Assembly: GCF_001583435.1 (NCBI RefSeq)
Contig: NZ_CP013251.1
Location: 2,927,215 to 2,991,214, forward strand
Source of the DNA: Endozoicomonas montiporae CL-33
GTDB lineage: Bacteria > Pseudomonadota > Gammaproteobacteria > Pseudomonadales > Endozoicomonadaceae
Direction: 5' to 3'
DNA: 64,000 nucleotides
Shown here one piece after another: positions 39,449 through 48,260 of this stretch. Position numbers and translations under genes: made by a program. Numbering within the stretch: position 1 is the first letter of the stretch; the number at the start of each line of letters is the position of its first letter. The notes beneath the pieces are model-generated. The model was not told where the DNA came from, did not search any database, and saw nothing but the letters and a program-made list of their open reading frames with translations.

Positions 39449-40153
39449 TCAGCTGCGTTTGCTGAGACGGGCGCAAAGCACCTGATGATCACCATACCTC
39501 CGGGTGTCTACTCCATTGATTGCCTGTATGAACTCGGAAAATGATGAAAAGCCATACCTTTTCTCATCAAAATGCTCGTCAACGGATAGAATCCTGTTCT
39601 TCAAAACGGAACAATTCAGCGGTTGTTCTGACTCCTGAAGGACACTTCGGGTAAGATGAATCGCCCCTTCAAGACCCGGTGGACAGATGGTTCGATGACT
39701 GTTTTGCTGATCTGTATAAAAATAGCGTGCACAAAAGCGTTTAACAGATTCACTCAATGGCGAATGTGGTCCGACACCGACAACATGCTTTCCTAAAGAA
39801 CGAATTTCGCGGAACAAGGGAGAAAAGTCCGAATCACCGGTCGCCAGAACAAACCAGTCCACATCCAGACTCGTCTGTGCCACCTTCATAACTTCAATAG
39901 TCATCGCAATATCTGCCGAGTTCTTTCCGGATACTGGGTGAAAGGTATGAACAAAATCAAATCCTTGTTCGTTCAAATGGTCTTGAAACCCCTGAAGGTT
40001 TGGACCACCCCAGTTACCAAAGGCTTGGCGTATGGTAACCAGACCAAACTCTGATAACTCATCTATCAGGTGCTCGACTCCGTTATGCTTCAACCAGCCA
40101 GCGAGGTTTTCAGTATCAAGAAACAAGGCAATATGAGTGTGAGGAACGTCCAT
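39449..40153 (-). CDS. NYN-domain ribonuclease-like protein with LOTUS-like C-terminus
   Basis: The 234-residue protein has the NYN/PIN-like core: F-L-D-T-E-N (Asp 13), S-A-D-I-A-M-T-I-E (about 85-93) and A-T-G-D-S-D-F (about 107-113), the acidic residues of a metal-dependent ribonuclease. The C-terminal 75 residues (S-V-L-K-N-R-I-L...Y-G-F-S-S-F-S-E-F-I) resemble OST-HTH/LOTUS RNA-binding domains, a common LabA-like pairing. It is the first gene of the minus-strand set NYN, nuclease-helicase, phosphatase, with a 108-base gap to the next. Confidence 0.85.
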   Translation of the reverse strand: MDVPHTHIALFLDTENLAGWLKHNGVEHLIDELSEFGLVTIRQAFGNWGGPNLQGFQDHLNEQGFDFVHTFHPVSGKNSADIAMTIEVMKVAQTSLDVDWFVLATGDSDFSPLFREIRSLGKHVVGVGPHSPLSESVKRFCARYFYTDQQNSHRTICPPGLEGAIHLTRSVLQESEQPLNCSVLKNRILSVDEHFDEKRYGFSSFSEFIQAINGVDTRRYGDHQVLCARLSKRS

Positions 40154-40763
40154 GCAACACCTCCGAATGCAATACTCTTACTAAAATCTAGCAGCATCCC
40201 AAAGCCTTAAAACGAGCAAAAGAACCAGTATTTAGCCAACCTACCGAAAATTAAGACGTTTTTCTGCATACTGGAAATCAACTCATAAGCGCCCCAATGA
40301 TAGCGATATGACCTGATCTAAGACACGGAAACAATCAGCCTATCTTGCTTATCCGTTTCACCATAGAAGCTAACCAGTCGCTTCACTCCCGGCCTGCCAC
40401 TCGCCATGCGATGCCGGTTAGTATCTCTGTAGTGTCTTACTGTACCGGTGTTTTTTGTCAGGTGGCTTTTGCCTGACGCTTACATAGCTATAGATAAAGT
40501 GTCTTCTATTGTCTTGGACAAAAAAAATGTATCTATCTGATTTTATTGATCTTTATTTTCTAAATTTCCCCCATACGAGAAATCAATATATCTATAAATA
40601 TCAATCAGTTAGCTATCAGCTATTCCCGCTGAATATACGTCTTAAGACGTTTAAGTTGGTGTAGGCAAGGAACATTTAATACGTTCAGGGAGTGTCCTTC
40701 ACTTCCAGCGAATCTTGAACGAACAAAAATTTTGAACCCTGAAACCAGACTGCCCCACATTCT
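40154..40763. other. Non-coding island end region
   Basis: About 610 bases with no credible gene. It holds a hairpin GTCAGG-TGGCTTTTG-CCTGAC (about 40457-40478), a CTTGGACA motif (40513-40520) like the repeats beside attL, and AT-rich DNA running into the transposase 3' end. It probably includes the NYN promoter. Confidence 0.4.
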
Positions 40764-42125
40764 TTATGAACTGTCGTAAGGCACTATTCCCGCGACGGTA
40801 CGGCTAATGATGGCATCAAACAACCCTTCCCAGGTTTTGATCAGCCAGGTCTGGAAATAACCTTTCATCAACTCCCACAGATGTATTCGTACACCTCGCG
40901 TTCGTTCTTTCAGGGCTTTTTGAAACTCCGGGCTGCCCAGTTGTTGCAGCTGGTCAACCAGAAAGGCCAGTACCGTCAGGTAAGCCAGATTGGTGGCAAG
41001 GTGCTGTTCACCGTGCCCGTAGTTGTGCTCAAGGTGGTAGTCTTGTTTCTTCAGGGTATTGAACGTTTGGTTTTCAATGTGCCATCGGCATCGTCCTCCT
41101 TTCATCAGGGCTTCAATGGTCTTTTCTGTCAGAGGTATGTCAGTGATCCAACTCCAGGTGTGACGATCACCTTTTTTGTCCGTCTCAACAAAATCCAGCA
41201 CGTTGACATGCTCAACGGGGTTAGACTTGTTGAGGGGCACATCGTTAGTAAAACGATACCAGTACTTGATGCCAGTCACCGGGTCAGTTTTGAGGCAACG
41301 TGCCACTTTTCCTTGCTTATCCAGTTCATCTACAGCTTCAATCAGCGAGCCGTGATTGCCGTCTTTCGCAATGATAATGTAATGCCAGCCGTAACTCTTG
41401 ATCAGGCGGATAGTTGGTCCGTCAGCATACAAGCCATCCAGTACGATAATCAGTTTCAGGTAGGGGTGGTCTTTTTTTACGTTGGCAAGAAAGCGCTTAA
41501 GGGCACTCTTTTCACAGTCGTTCTTGGTACAACCATCCTGTCGTACAATAGCTTCGGGAGCCAATGGTATAACGACTTTCTGGTCGGGGTGGACAATGCA
41601 ACCGCCCATCAGCTGGTGATAATAAGCCTCATTGGCTTTGCCCTGATTTTTTACGCAGCAGTCGTCGCAGTGTAGCTTTCCGGAGAAGAAGGTTTGTGTA
41701 CCATCAATGGCCAGCAAATAATGGTTTTTAAGGTGGCCGATGTGAAACTCAAACTTCTGCAGGTGCCCCGAACGCTGAAAGCGTGAGAAGATTTTTTTGT
41801 AAGGCTTCTGAAACCAGTGTGGAGAAAGCTGGTCAAGTACTTCTCGCATCCGGGTGTCACTGGGAACTCTGCCATTGACGACATCAAACAGGGTTTCCAG
41901 ATTGTGAGCCTGGACAGGGTCTTCCCTTTGGCTATCAAAGCGGAGCATGGACGGCATTTTCATTTGCATCATGGCAAAAGCGGACTTGGCAAAGTTGCCA
42001 AAGGGAATGCCATTCTTGCAGTGATTAGGTCGGTGATCGGGAATGTCAACCAGACAGTCAGTAACCTCTTTAATAAGGTGGCTGGCAGTCAGGTGCGTGC
42101 AATTTTTTTGAATGGGCTTGGCCAT
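40764..42125 (-). CDS. IS4-superfamily DDE transposase
   Basis: The 453-residue protein has a DDE fold: L-L-A-I-D-G-T-Q-T-F-F (first Asp, about 140), L-I-I-V-L-D-G-L-Y-A-D (second), and the Y-x-x-R-like C-terminal block G-R-C-R-W-H-I-E-N-Q-x-F-N-T-L-K followed by Y-H-L-E-H-N-Y-G-H-G. The catalytic Glu is in H-I-E-N. The frame is intact. I could not find convincing terminal inverted repeats or target duplications, so element boundaries are not given. It lies just inside attR. Confidence 0.8.
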   Translation of the reverse strand: MAKPIQKNCTHLTASHLIKEVTDCLVDIPDHRPNHCKNGIPFGNFAKSAFAMMQMKMPSMLRFDSQREDPVQAHNLETLFDVVNGRVPSDTRMREVLDQLSPHWFQKPYKKIFSRFQRSGHLQKFEFHIGHLKNHYLLAIDGTQTFFSGKLHCDDCCVKNQGKANEAYYHQLMGGCIVHPDQKVVIPLAPEAIVRQDGCTKNDCEKSALKRFLANVKKDHPYLKLIIVLDGLYADGPTIRLIKSYGWHYIIIAKDGNHGSLIEAVDELDKQGKVARCLKTDPVTGIKYWYRFTNDVPLNKSNPVEHVNVLDFVETDKKGDRHTWSWITDIPLTEKTIEALMKGGRCRWHIENQTFNTLKKQDYHLEHNYGHGEQHLATNLAYLTVLAFLVDQLQQLGSPEFQKALKERTRGVRIHLWELMKGYFQTWLIKTWEGLFDAIISRTVAGIVPYDSS

Positions 42126-42283
42126 GGTTGCAACCGGTCAGATCATGCAGCATAAGGTCAAAAATAGTCGTTCAATTGTGCGGTTGCAGATTTTTTTATC
42201 ACGCTCTAAAGCCTGATAGCTGGGGGCTTTTGATAAAGGTCGGGAATTGCTGGTTAGCTATTTATTTTGCTCTTTTGCCCAAT

Positions 42284-42329
42284 AATGGGGTTGTGGGGGT
42301 CGGAGGTTCAAATCCTCTCGCTCCGACCA
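42284..42329 (+). repeat. Attachment repeat attR
   Basis: Exact 46-base copy of the 3' part of tRNA-Pro(GGG) (28419-28464), without the 5' half of the tRNA. It marks the right end of the island. Confidence 0.92.
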
Positions 42330-42358
42330 AAAAACTTTAAAAGAAAGCAGCTTAAATA

Positions 42359-44081
42359 GTGCCTGTCAGAAAACCTCTGAAAAACGGCAGTTGTTCTTGG
42401 CCGACAGAAGTTGATAACGGCTGGATTTGAGTTACCAGACGAACAAAGGATGTTTTTTGTACCGCACTGTTCAAAATACAACCTGATTCGACTATCTACA
42501 AGCGCAGTAATCTCTCATGCCCGGCATGATCAAAATTAAACTGACGGAAGCCTGGCTGAAAGGCTACTGACGATCTCTGGTCAGCAGAATTTTACCCAGC
42601 CGTTTCAGGTTGCTGGCGACAACAGCCAGTGCGACATAGCGCTCAAAGCCTTCTATCCCTTTATCCGGGCATTTGTCGAGACCATTCGCTTCCAGTGCAT
42701 TGATATCGGATTCAACAGCTGAGTGTTTTCTTCTTGCCCGGATAAACTCCGGGTGGGATTCCCGTTTTTTATCATTGGCCGACAGCCTCCCTTTCTTGGG
42801 GAGAACCGGGCGTTCCAGAAGAACTTCCAACTTTTCAAGATTGCCCGGACTCCAGAAGCCTTTGTCGTAGCTCACCTGGCTTAATGTCGGGAACCGCTTT
42901 TTGGCAGCCTCGGCCATAGGTACTGTAACCTGGTCGTCTGTTTGTTTTTGCATGACCTGATGATGCAAAGTAAAACCGAACTGATCCTGCAACACGCAGA
43001 CCCGTAACCCCAGTTCAACCGGAGTTCCGGCTTTGCCTTTGCTGATCCATTCTGTATGAGGCTCAAAGATTGAGAACACCTTCTCATTATGGGGAATCTG
43101 CTCATGTTCTATCACCCGTCGGTAAATCAGGTTTATCTGGTGACGGCTGTGGGCTATGTGGTATTTGAGGTTTTCCAGCCTTGGCTCATCCGGTTGTTTT
43201 TTCAACAGCAAGGACAAGGTCGTTTCAGCTTTGCGGACAATTGAAAGGCTGTACTTTATGTACTCAAGGTGAGCCATTTCAATGTCGTGCTGCCGCTGCT
43301 GTTGTTTCAGTTCACAGTTTGCGCTGGAATGCTTCAGGTTTCGAGCCTTGTTGTAGCGTTTGCGATGCTGGTCTTTAAGATATTTGCTCTGACGCCAGCC
43401 CGGAAGCTGGTACTGATTGGAGAGAGCGGATGCAAACTCAATGCTTTTACGGCAAGCGTCGCTCAGAAGGCTGATATCCGTGGGGAAATGGACATCGGTT
43501 TTGACTACGAAGGAATCGGCACGGCCATGTAGCGGCTCATCTTTTTTTTAACCAGCTGGTGACCTGCATCCACCGTGACCTGGTTAATCTGATCCAGTAT
43601 CTCCGGTGTGAAGAGGCTGATGTTATCCTGCAATGTTTGTATGTGGTAGGAATGGGTACAATATGGGCCGTGACCGAGCATTTTCCGTAATGTCCCATGT
43701 TCATTAGCCAACTCTTGCAAGCGGTAATAGTCACAATTAGTGACAAGGCGCAGAGTGCCGAAAACCAGAATGTTCCAGAGGTCCATACCGGGACGACCAT
43801 TTTGCCGACTGGCAGGAATCATGTTCTCAAGCACCTGAAAAACCCTGTGTCGCAGATCAGGTGTTATCCAGATATGTTGCAGGCCCCGAAGCAGACGGGG
43901 AATGTCGTCTCTGGACTTGGGATTAAACGTGATGGCAGAGATATCAACTTCGCCCAACTGCATTTGTGGGTTGATGGTTTGGCGCATAAATGTGAAAACA
44001 GCTTGTTTTGGAAAATCTTCGAGTACTATATGGGGCTGCAGGCTGCTATTTTCAAGTGTTTGAGGGTTTTCGGACAGGCAC
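42359..44081 (-). mobile_element. ISNCY (ISDol1/IS1202-like) element, copy 2, uninterrupted
   Basis: The 1723-bp element has ends GTGCCTGTC...GACAGGCAC and a 6-bp duplication TAAATA at 42353-42358 and 44082-44087. It is near-identical to copy 1 outside that copy's inserts. Confidence 0.93.
42564..43987 (-). CDS. ISNCY transposase (probable -1 frameshift product)
   Basis: The first frame (43505-43987) encodes 160 residues starting MRQTINPQMQLGEVDI and ends shortly after K-K-K-M-S-R-Y. The second frame continues as K-D-E-P-L-H-G-R-A-D-S-F-V-V-K-T-D-V-H-F-P-T-D and runs to 42564. They join by a -1 shift on A8-G (minus strand, 43541-43549), which contains the heptamer A-AAA-AAG; the fusion is about 474 residues. 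Catalytic candidates are V-D-A-G-H, K-T-D-V-H and H-S-A-V-E-S-D-I-N. The C-terminus (C-P-D-K-G-I-E-G-F-E-R-Y) is typical of the family. It is the only copy here without disabling changes, if the shift is programmed. Confidence 0.82.
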
Positions 44082-44126
44082 TAAATAGCTGCTTTTTTTG
44101 TGCCTGTTATTTGTTGGCAAAAAACG

Positions 44127-44340
44127 GGTGATGCCTCAAATGCATTGAGTACGGATTGTCCTATATAGCCAGCTTGAGAGAATTGTGCATTTTGCACTAT
44201 GGCTACGATAGAAATTACCTGCATTCACTGTAACAGCACTCGTGTCGTTAAAATTGCAGCGCTTCTTCTGCAACAGCTGCCGAAAGAGTTTTCAGACAGT
44301 GGTTATCTATAATGCAAATCAGCCTGTGTGAAGCACAGCT
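44127..44340 (+). pseudogene. Decayed IS1-family left end with insA fragment
   Basis: An IS1-like terminus GGTGATGC (44127) precedes an ATG at 44199 and M-A-T-I-E-I-T-C-I-H-C-N-S-T-R-V-V-K. After a deletion the other frame continues Q-R-F-F-C-N-S-C-R-K-S-F-Q-T-V-V, the rest of an InsA zinc-finger region. Homology ends near 44340. It is a different IS1 lineage from copies A and B. Confidence 0.75.
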
Positions 44341-44396
44341 AATCCCGCGCTTTCAATTACAACCAGTAATCACAAGGGATTCAGCAGCGTAGAAAA

Positions 44397-46254
44397 ATCG
44401 GGATAGGGCGTAGCCTCACAGCTACGCTCCTCCCACACCACGCAGCGTACGGGTCCGTACTACGCGGTTCGGCCAGTTAAGCAGCCAACAACCTGATCAA
44501 TCCTAACCCGTCAAACCAACTATTCGGTAGCGCCATATGTAGAGCTGGACTCCGGCTCATTCGCCAGTGCCCTTTTCCTGAAGCTACCGTTTGCCTTGTC
44601 AGTTTGTCACTGATTCCCTGCTTTCGCAGTTCCTTGTACCGCTTTGGGCTCCTTTTCCATTGATACCAGAGTAAACTTCTTAATCGCCTTCTTATCCAGC
44701 AATCAAAGTGCTCAAACTCTGTGCAGGTTTCTATTTCCCGGAAGTAGTTCTTCCAACCCTGCAAGTATCTGTTGAGTCCTTCCAACCTCTGTTCAAGGGA
44801 TCGCCCTCCCTTTCGGGTTAGCTGTCTGATTTTATCTTTGAAACGCTTGCAGCTCTTTGCCGCAAGGGTTTTCCTACCGTCTCGGGTAAAACTGTATCCC
44901 AGAAATGCGCGCTTCCATGCACGATCTACCGCACTCTTTGTACGATTGACCTTTAGCTTCATTTTACCTTCGATCAGCTTAACCAGACTTGCCATCACCC
45001 TTTCGCCTGCCTTCTTACTTTTAACAAACACACGACAGTCGTCTGCGTATCGAACAAACCGTAACCCTCGTTTTTCAAGCGTTTTGTCGAGTTCGTCCAA
45101 TACTATGTTTGAGAGCACAGGAGACAGCGGCCCTCCTTGTGGCACACCTTCCGTTTGCGGTTTTGACAGTCCATTTTCCATCACTCCGGACTTCAGGAAT
45201 CGATGAATCAAACGCAATACATCCTTGTCCTGTATATGCTCTGCCAGCTTTGCCATCAGTCGATCATGATTGACTCGATCAAAGAACTTCGACAAATCAA
45301 TATCAACCACCCAGTCGTAACCATCCTTTATATACGACTGAGCCTGACTGATAGCCTGATGTGCTGACCTCTGCGGTCTGAATCCATAGCTGTAAGACGA
45401 GAACCGTGGCTCCCATTCTGCCTGTAATACTTGCTGTATTGCCTGCTGCACCATTCGATCAAGAGCTGTTGGAATGCCCAACTTTCGCTCTCCACCATCC
45501 GGTTTGGGGATCAGAACTCTTCTTACCGGAGCTGGTTTCCACAACCCTCTCAGCAAACATTGCCTCAGTTGACGACCATGCTATTGTAAATACCTGAACA
45601 GGTCATCCACTGTCATACGGTCAATGCCTGCCGCTCCTTTGTTGCGTTTTACTCGTTGAAAGGCTTTCTTCAAGTTGTTGGGATGAGCAATGCGTGCCAT
45701 CAGGCTTGCATCGCTTGCCGGGCTTTCGTAATCCTGTGATACCGACACAACCTCAGCCCTCATAGCGTCGCAGCCTCCGGTTCCGCCGTGACCACTTGGT
45801 ATGAGTTCCAGTGTTTGCTGGATTTGTCTGCGTCCGGTGTTTCGAATAACAGAAACTACTCACCACTCTGTACCGTTCAGGCCTTCACTGACATGCGCCA
45901 GCTACTATGCCGTCTGCTGACTTCTGTATGGCGATCAAATCACCTTACGGTGACCTCAGTCCGAAATATCAGACACCACACAGACCTCCCGAGGTAAGTC
46001 ACACCGCCTTCGCCGCACAACCACCAGATCTACTGCCTGAATGTCCGGATGAGTATGGACTTCGTCATCAAGTGCTGACTCGTCCTCACGCAAACAGCCT
46101 CATATCTGATTTCTGTTCGTTGGCTCGCGGTTTTGCTCCACACTGCCTTCAGCCTGCACCTCGCGATACAGACCTTGTGCTTCGCTAGTCCTTCGCCCTC
46201 ATCTGGCTGGACAGGGGACTTTCACCCCCAAGCTGTGTGACATGCTCGGCACAC
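44397..46254 (-). mobile_element. Group II intron
   Basis: On the minus strand the 5' end is GTGTGCC (46254 downward), followed by AGCTTGGGGGTGAAAGTCCCC typical of domain I. The 3' end has domain V (GAACCGCGTAGTACGGACCC, then GTACGCTGCGTGGTGTGGG) and a domain VI stem ending CCCGAT at 44397. The whole is 1858 bp with a reverse transcriptase in domain IV. It lies between the IS1 remnant and the left end of the IS3 element. Confidence 0.85.
44477..45763 (-). pseudogene. ltrA: Group II intron reverse transcriptase/maturase with in-frame amber
   Basis: The frame begins MRAEVVSVSQDYESP at 45763 and reads through N-K-G-A-A-G-I-D to L-F-R-Y-L-Q, then TAG (45581-45583), then H-G-R-Q-L-R-Q-C-L-L-R-G-L-W-K-P in the same frame. 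The rest is a complete reverse transcriptase (G-F-R-P-Q-R-S-A-H, D-I-D-L-S-K-F-F-D, V-P-Q-G-G-P-L-S-P, active site Y-A-D-D) and maturase domain X. A single CAG/GAG to TAG change would disable it unless suppressed. There is no clear endonuclease domain. Confidence 0.85.
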
Positions 46255-46334
46255 AATGAACCCCCCTGTGTCAGCATAGTTGTCACCTCTTCTGATTTTT
46301 AAAAATCTCACAGGGGACGGTCAGTGAGCAATCA

Positions 46335-46844
46335 ATGGCCAGCTATTCAGAAGAGTTGAAGCAGTCCGTCATTCAGAAGATGATGCCACCTAATAATACG
46401 CCTGTATCGCAGTTGGTTCGTGAAACAGGTATCTCTAACTGGACTCTATACAGTTGGCGAAAAAAAGCGTTATCGCAAGGAGTGCCCGTGCCTGGCAACG
46501 GTAAAAATCCAGACCTATGGACACCTGAAAATCAGTTAGCTGTCATCATTGAAACAGCGGCATTAAATCAAGCTGAACTGGCTGAATACTGTCGTAAGAA
46601 AGGCCTGTTTGCTGAACAAATCCAACAGTGGAAAGAAGGCTTTATCAATCGTAGCCCGGCACAACCTGAAAGTCAGTCGAGTCAGCGTAAAAAGCTGTCT
46701 GACGAACACGAAAAAGACAAGCAAACGATTAAAAAACTGGAACGCGAACTCAAGCGCAAGGACAAGGCGTTAGCAGAGACTGCTGCCTTGCTGGTACTCA
46801 CAAAAAAGGCCCAAGAGATCTGGGGGGAGCCAGAGGACGATTAG
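46335..46844 (+). CDS. IS3-family OrfA
   Basis: This 169-residue protein has an N-terminal helix-turn-helix (TPVSQLVRETGISNWTLYSW, about 22-41) and a C-terminal leucine-zipper-like coil (KKLERELKRKDKALAETAALL in parts), the usual OrfA layout for end recognition and dimerisation. Near its 3' end the heptamer A-AAA-AAG (46802-46808, in the correct phase) directs a -1 shift into OrfB. Confidence 0.9.
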   Translation: MASYSEELKQSVIQKMMPPNNTPVSQLVRETGISNWTLYSWRKKALSQGVPVPGNGKNPDLWTPENQLAVIIETAALNQAELAEYCRKKGLFAEQIQQWKEGFINRSPAQPESQSSQRKKLSDEHEKDKQTIKKLERELKRKDKALAETAALLVLTKKAQEIWGEPEDD

Positions 46845-47905
46845 TTTCCCTTCCGGATCGACAGAACGCAGTAAAACTGATTGAGCATGCCGTCAGTGAT
46901 GGTGCTCGCCAATCAAAAGCTTGTCAGGTTATCGGGCTGTCAGAAAGAACCATTCAGCGATGGACGCAGGAGGGTACAGTGATACCTGACAACCGAAAAA
47001 ATGCCGACAGGCCAGAACCAGCGAATAAGCTTTCAGATGCTGAGCGACAGGCGATCATAGATGTCTCTAACAGCGAGCGTTTCAAGAGCCTTCCTCCCAG
47101 TCAGATTGTTCCTGCACTGGCTGATGAAGGTGAGTACCTTGCGTCTGAGCGGACATTTTACCGAGTGCTCCATGAAGCGGGCCAGCAGAATCACCGTGGG
47201 AAGGCTGCCAGACCTAACCGACATAAGCCGACCTCTTATTGTGCAACAGGCCCTAATCAGGTGTGGACCTGGGATATCACGTATTTAAGGTCTCCGGTAA
47301 GGGGCCAGTTCTACTATCTGTATCTCGTGATAGACATCTATAGCCGTATGATTGTCACTTGGGAAGTTCATGAAGTTGAGTCAGCTGAGTATGCATCCGA
47401 AATGATCACGAAAGCTTGTATAAAACGGGGTATCGGGGCGATGGAGTCACCGTTGGTTTTACACTCTGATAATGGCAGTGCAATGAAGGGCGGAACGATG
47501 CTGTCAACGCTGCAAAGTCTGGGCGTGGTGACCTCTTTCAGTCGCCCACGGGTCAGTGATGACAATCCATATTCTGAGGCTATATTCAGAACATTGAAGT
47601 ACCGGCCTGGTTACCCCCGAAGTCCGTTTGCAGATCTGGAAGCTGCACGCAACTGGGTACATGGCTTCACTCAGTGGTACAACGAAGAGCATAAGCACAG
47701 CGGGCTGAAATTTCTGACACCAGCCCAGAGACACAGGGGAGAAGCGAATGAGCTTCTAAATAATCGTAAAGAGGTTTACGAACTTGCAAAGCAGCGTCAT
47801 CCGGAGCGTTGGGGAAAGCGTTCAACAAGAGACTGGAATCTTGACTGTGAAGTCTGGTTGAATCCGGACAGGTCGATCACTGGTCAACAAAAGGAAGTTG
47901 CGTAA
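46802..47905 (+). CDS. IS3-family OrfB integrase domain (read as OrfAB by -1 frameshift)
   Basis: From the slippery site the -1 frame is open as G-P-R-D-L-G-G-A-R-G-R-L-V-S-L-P and reaches 47905. It includes a second helix-turn-helix (A-C-Q-V-I-G-L-S-E-R-T-I-Q-R-W) and the rve domain with W-T-W-D-I-T-Y-L, H-S-D-N-G-S and N-P-Y-S-E-A-I-F-R-T-L-K-Y (the DDE triad). All motifs are intact; the OrfAB fusion is the active transposase. Confidence 0.9.
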   Translation, partial: KKGPRDLGGARGRLVSLPDRQNAVKLIEHAVSDGARQSKACQVIGLSERTIQRWTQEGTVIPDNRKNADRPEPANKLSDAERQAIIDVSNSERFKSLPPSQIVPALADEGEYLASERTFYRVLHEAGQQNHRGKAARPNRHKPTSYCATGPNQVWTWDITYLRSPVRGQFYYLYLVIDIYSRMIVTWEVHEVESAEYASEMITKACIKRGIGAMESPLVLHSDNGSAMKGGTMLSTLQSLGVVTSFSRPRVSDDNPYSEAIFRTLKYRPGYPRSPFADLEAARNWVHGFTQWYNEEHKHSGLKFLTPAQRHRGEANELLNNRKEVYELAKQRHPERWGKRSTRDWNLDCEVWLNPDRSITGQQKEVA

Positions 47906-48072
47906 GATGAGGCGACAACTTTGTTGACAAATACCGAGTGTGTCGTCTACATCTGCACTGAACACTACTCGTCTATATTTTGCAGGGCAGACTAAATGAT
48001 ACATAAGTACAGTTACATTGTGAGATTTTCGGATAAAACTGCTTTTAGCCATCTCTCCAATGTAGACACAAA

Positions 48073-48147
48073 CCCATGCTGCGGCTAACGCCGCAGAATC
48101 GCAGCAAGCTGCGGGGAATCAGACCCTAGGCTTCGCATTAAACGGCA
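48073..48147. repeat. REP-like palindromic element, second copy
   Basis: CTGCGGC-TAAC-GCCGCAG hairpin, then GCAGC-AA-GCTGC, GGGGAATCAGACCC and AGGCTTCGCATTAAACGGC. The second half matches the 90-bp insert at 29036-29125; the first hairpin differs in sequence but not in position. It lies in the 330-base gap between the IS3 element and the next gene, which otherwise shows nothing. Confidence 0.75.
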
Positions 48148-48260
48148 CTGGTAAATTTCCAAGACTGGCAAATGTCGTTGAATATGTTTCATGCTGGCTG
48201 CCATGTGGTCAATGTAGGAACTTTTGAGTACTTACGAAAAACATTATCTTCACAAAAGTG

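Larger units (their letters stand above)
28465..42329. mobile_element. 13.9-kb integrated island at tRNA-Pro(GGG)
   Basis: It is bounded by the 46-bp direct repeats in the 3' half of tRNA-Pro(GGG). Beside attL lies the tail of a tyrosine integrase pointing toward the tRNA, with TTTGGACA repeats between them. Cargo in order: integrase remnant, ISNCY/ISKra4 nest, IS1, M15-like and HIT operon, a small membrane protein, phosphatase, nuclease-helicase, NYN protein, and a DDE transposase. No conjugation, replication or phage structural genes are present. With the integrase destroyed, the island is probably fixed unless rescued in trans. Confidence 0.85.
42344..44099 (+). terminator. Original tRNA-Pro terminator, split by ISNCY copy 2
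   Basis: AAAGCAGC (42344-42351), loop TTAAATA (42352-42358), then across the element GCTGCTTT plus T-run (44088-44099). With the element and one TAAATA copy removed this is a perfect 8-bp stem and seven Ts, 14 bases past the CCA of attR. Confidence 0.85.
46269..47929 (+). mobile_element. IS3-family insertion sequence
   Basis: Inverted ends TGTCA(G/A)CA(T/A)AGTTGTC(A/G)CCTC define 1661 bp. No matching target duplication is visible (left flank CCCCCCTG, right flank AATACCG), so one flank has been rearranged, perhaps with arrival of the adjacent intron. Confidence 0.85.

Noticed and set aside
40764..42125. Terminal inverted repeats of the IS4-like element (shared TGATAGCT near both ends)
   Set aside because: An 8-base match at unequal distances from the gene is not enough to set element boundaries.
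42284..42329. Second tRNA-Pro gene
   Set aside because: Only the 3' 46 bases are present; the acceptor 5' strand and D-arm are missing, so it is an attachment repeat and not a gene.
28465..42329. Prophage or conjugative element
   Set aside because: No capsid, tail, portal, lysis, relaxase, or mating-pair gene is visible between the att repeats.
45788..46188. Short plus-strand open frames in the segment after the reverse transcriptase
   Set aside because: This is domain I of the group II intron on the minus strand; the frames have no recognisable protein content.
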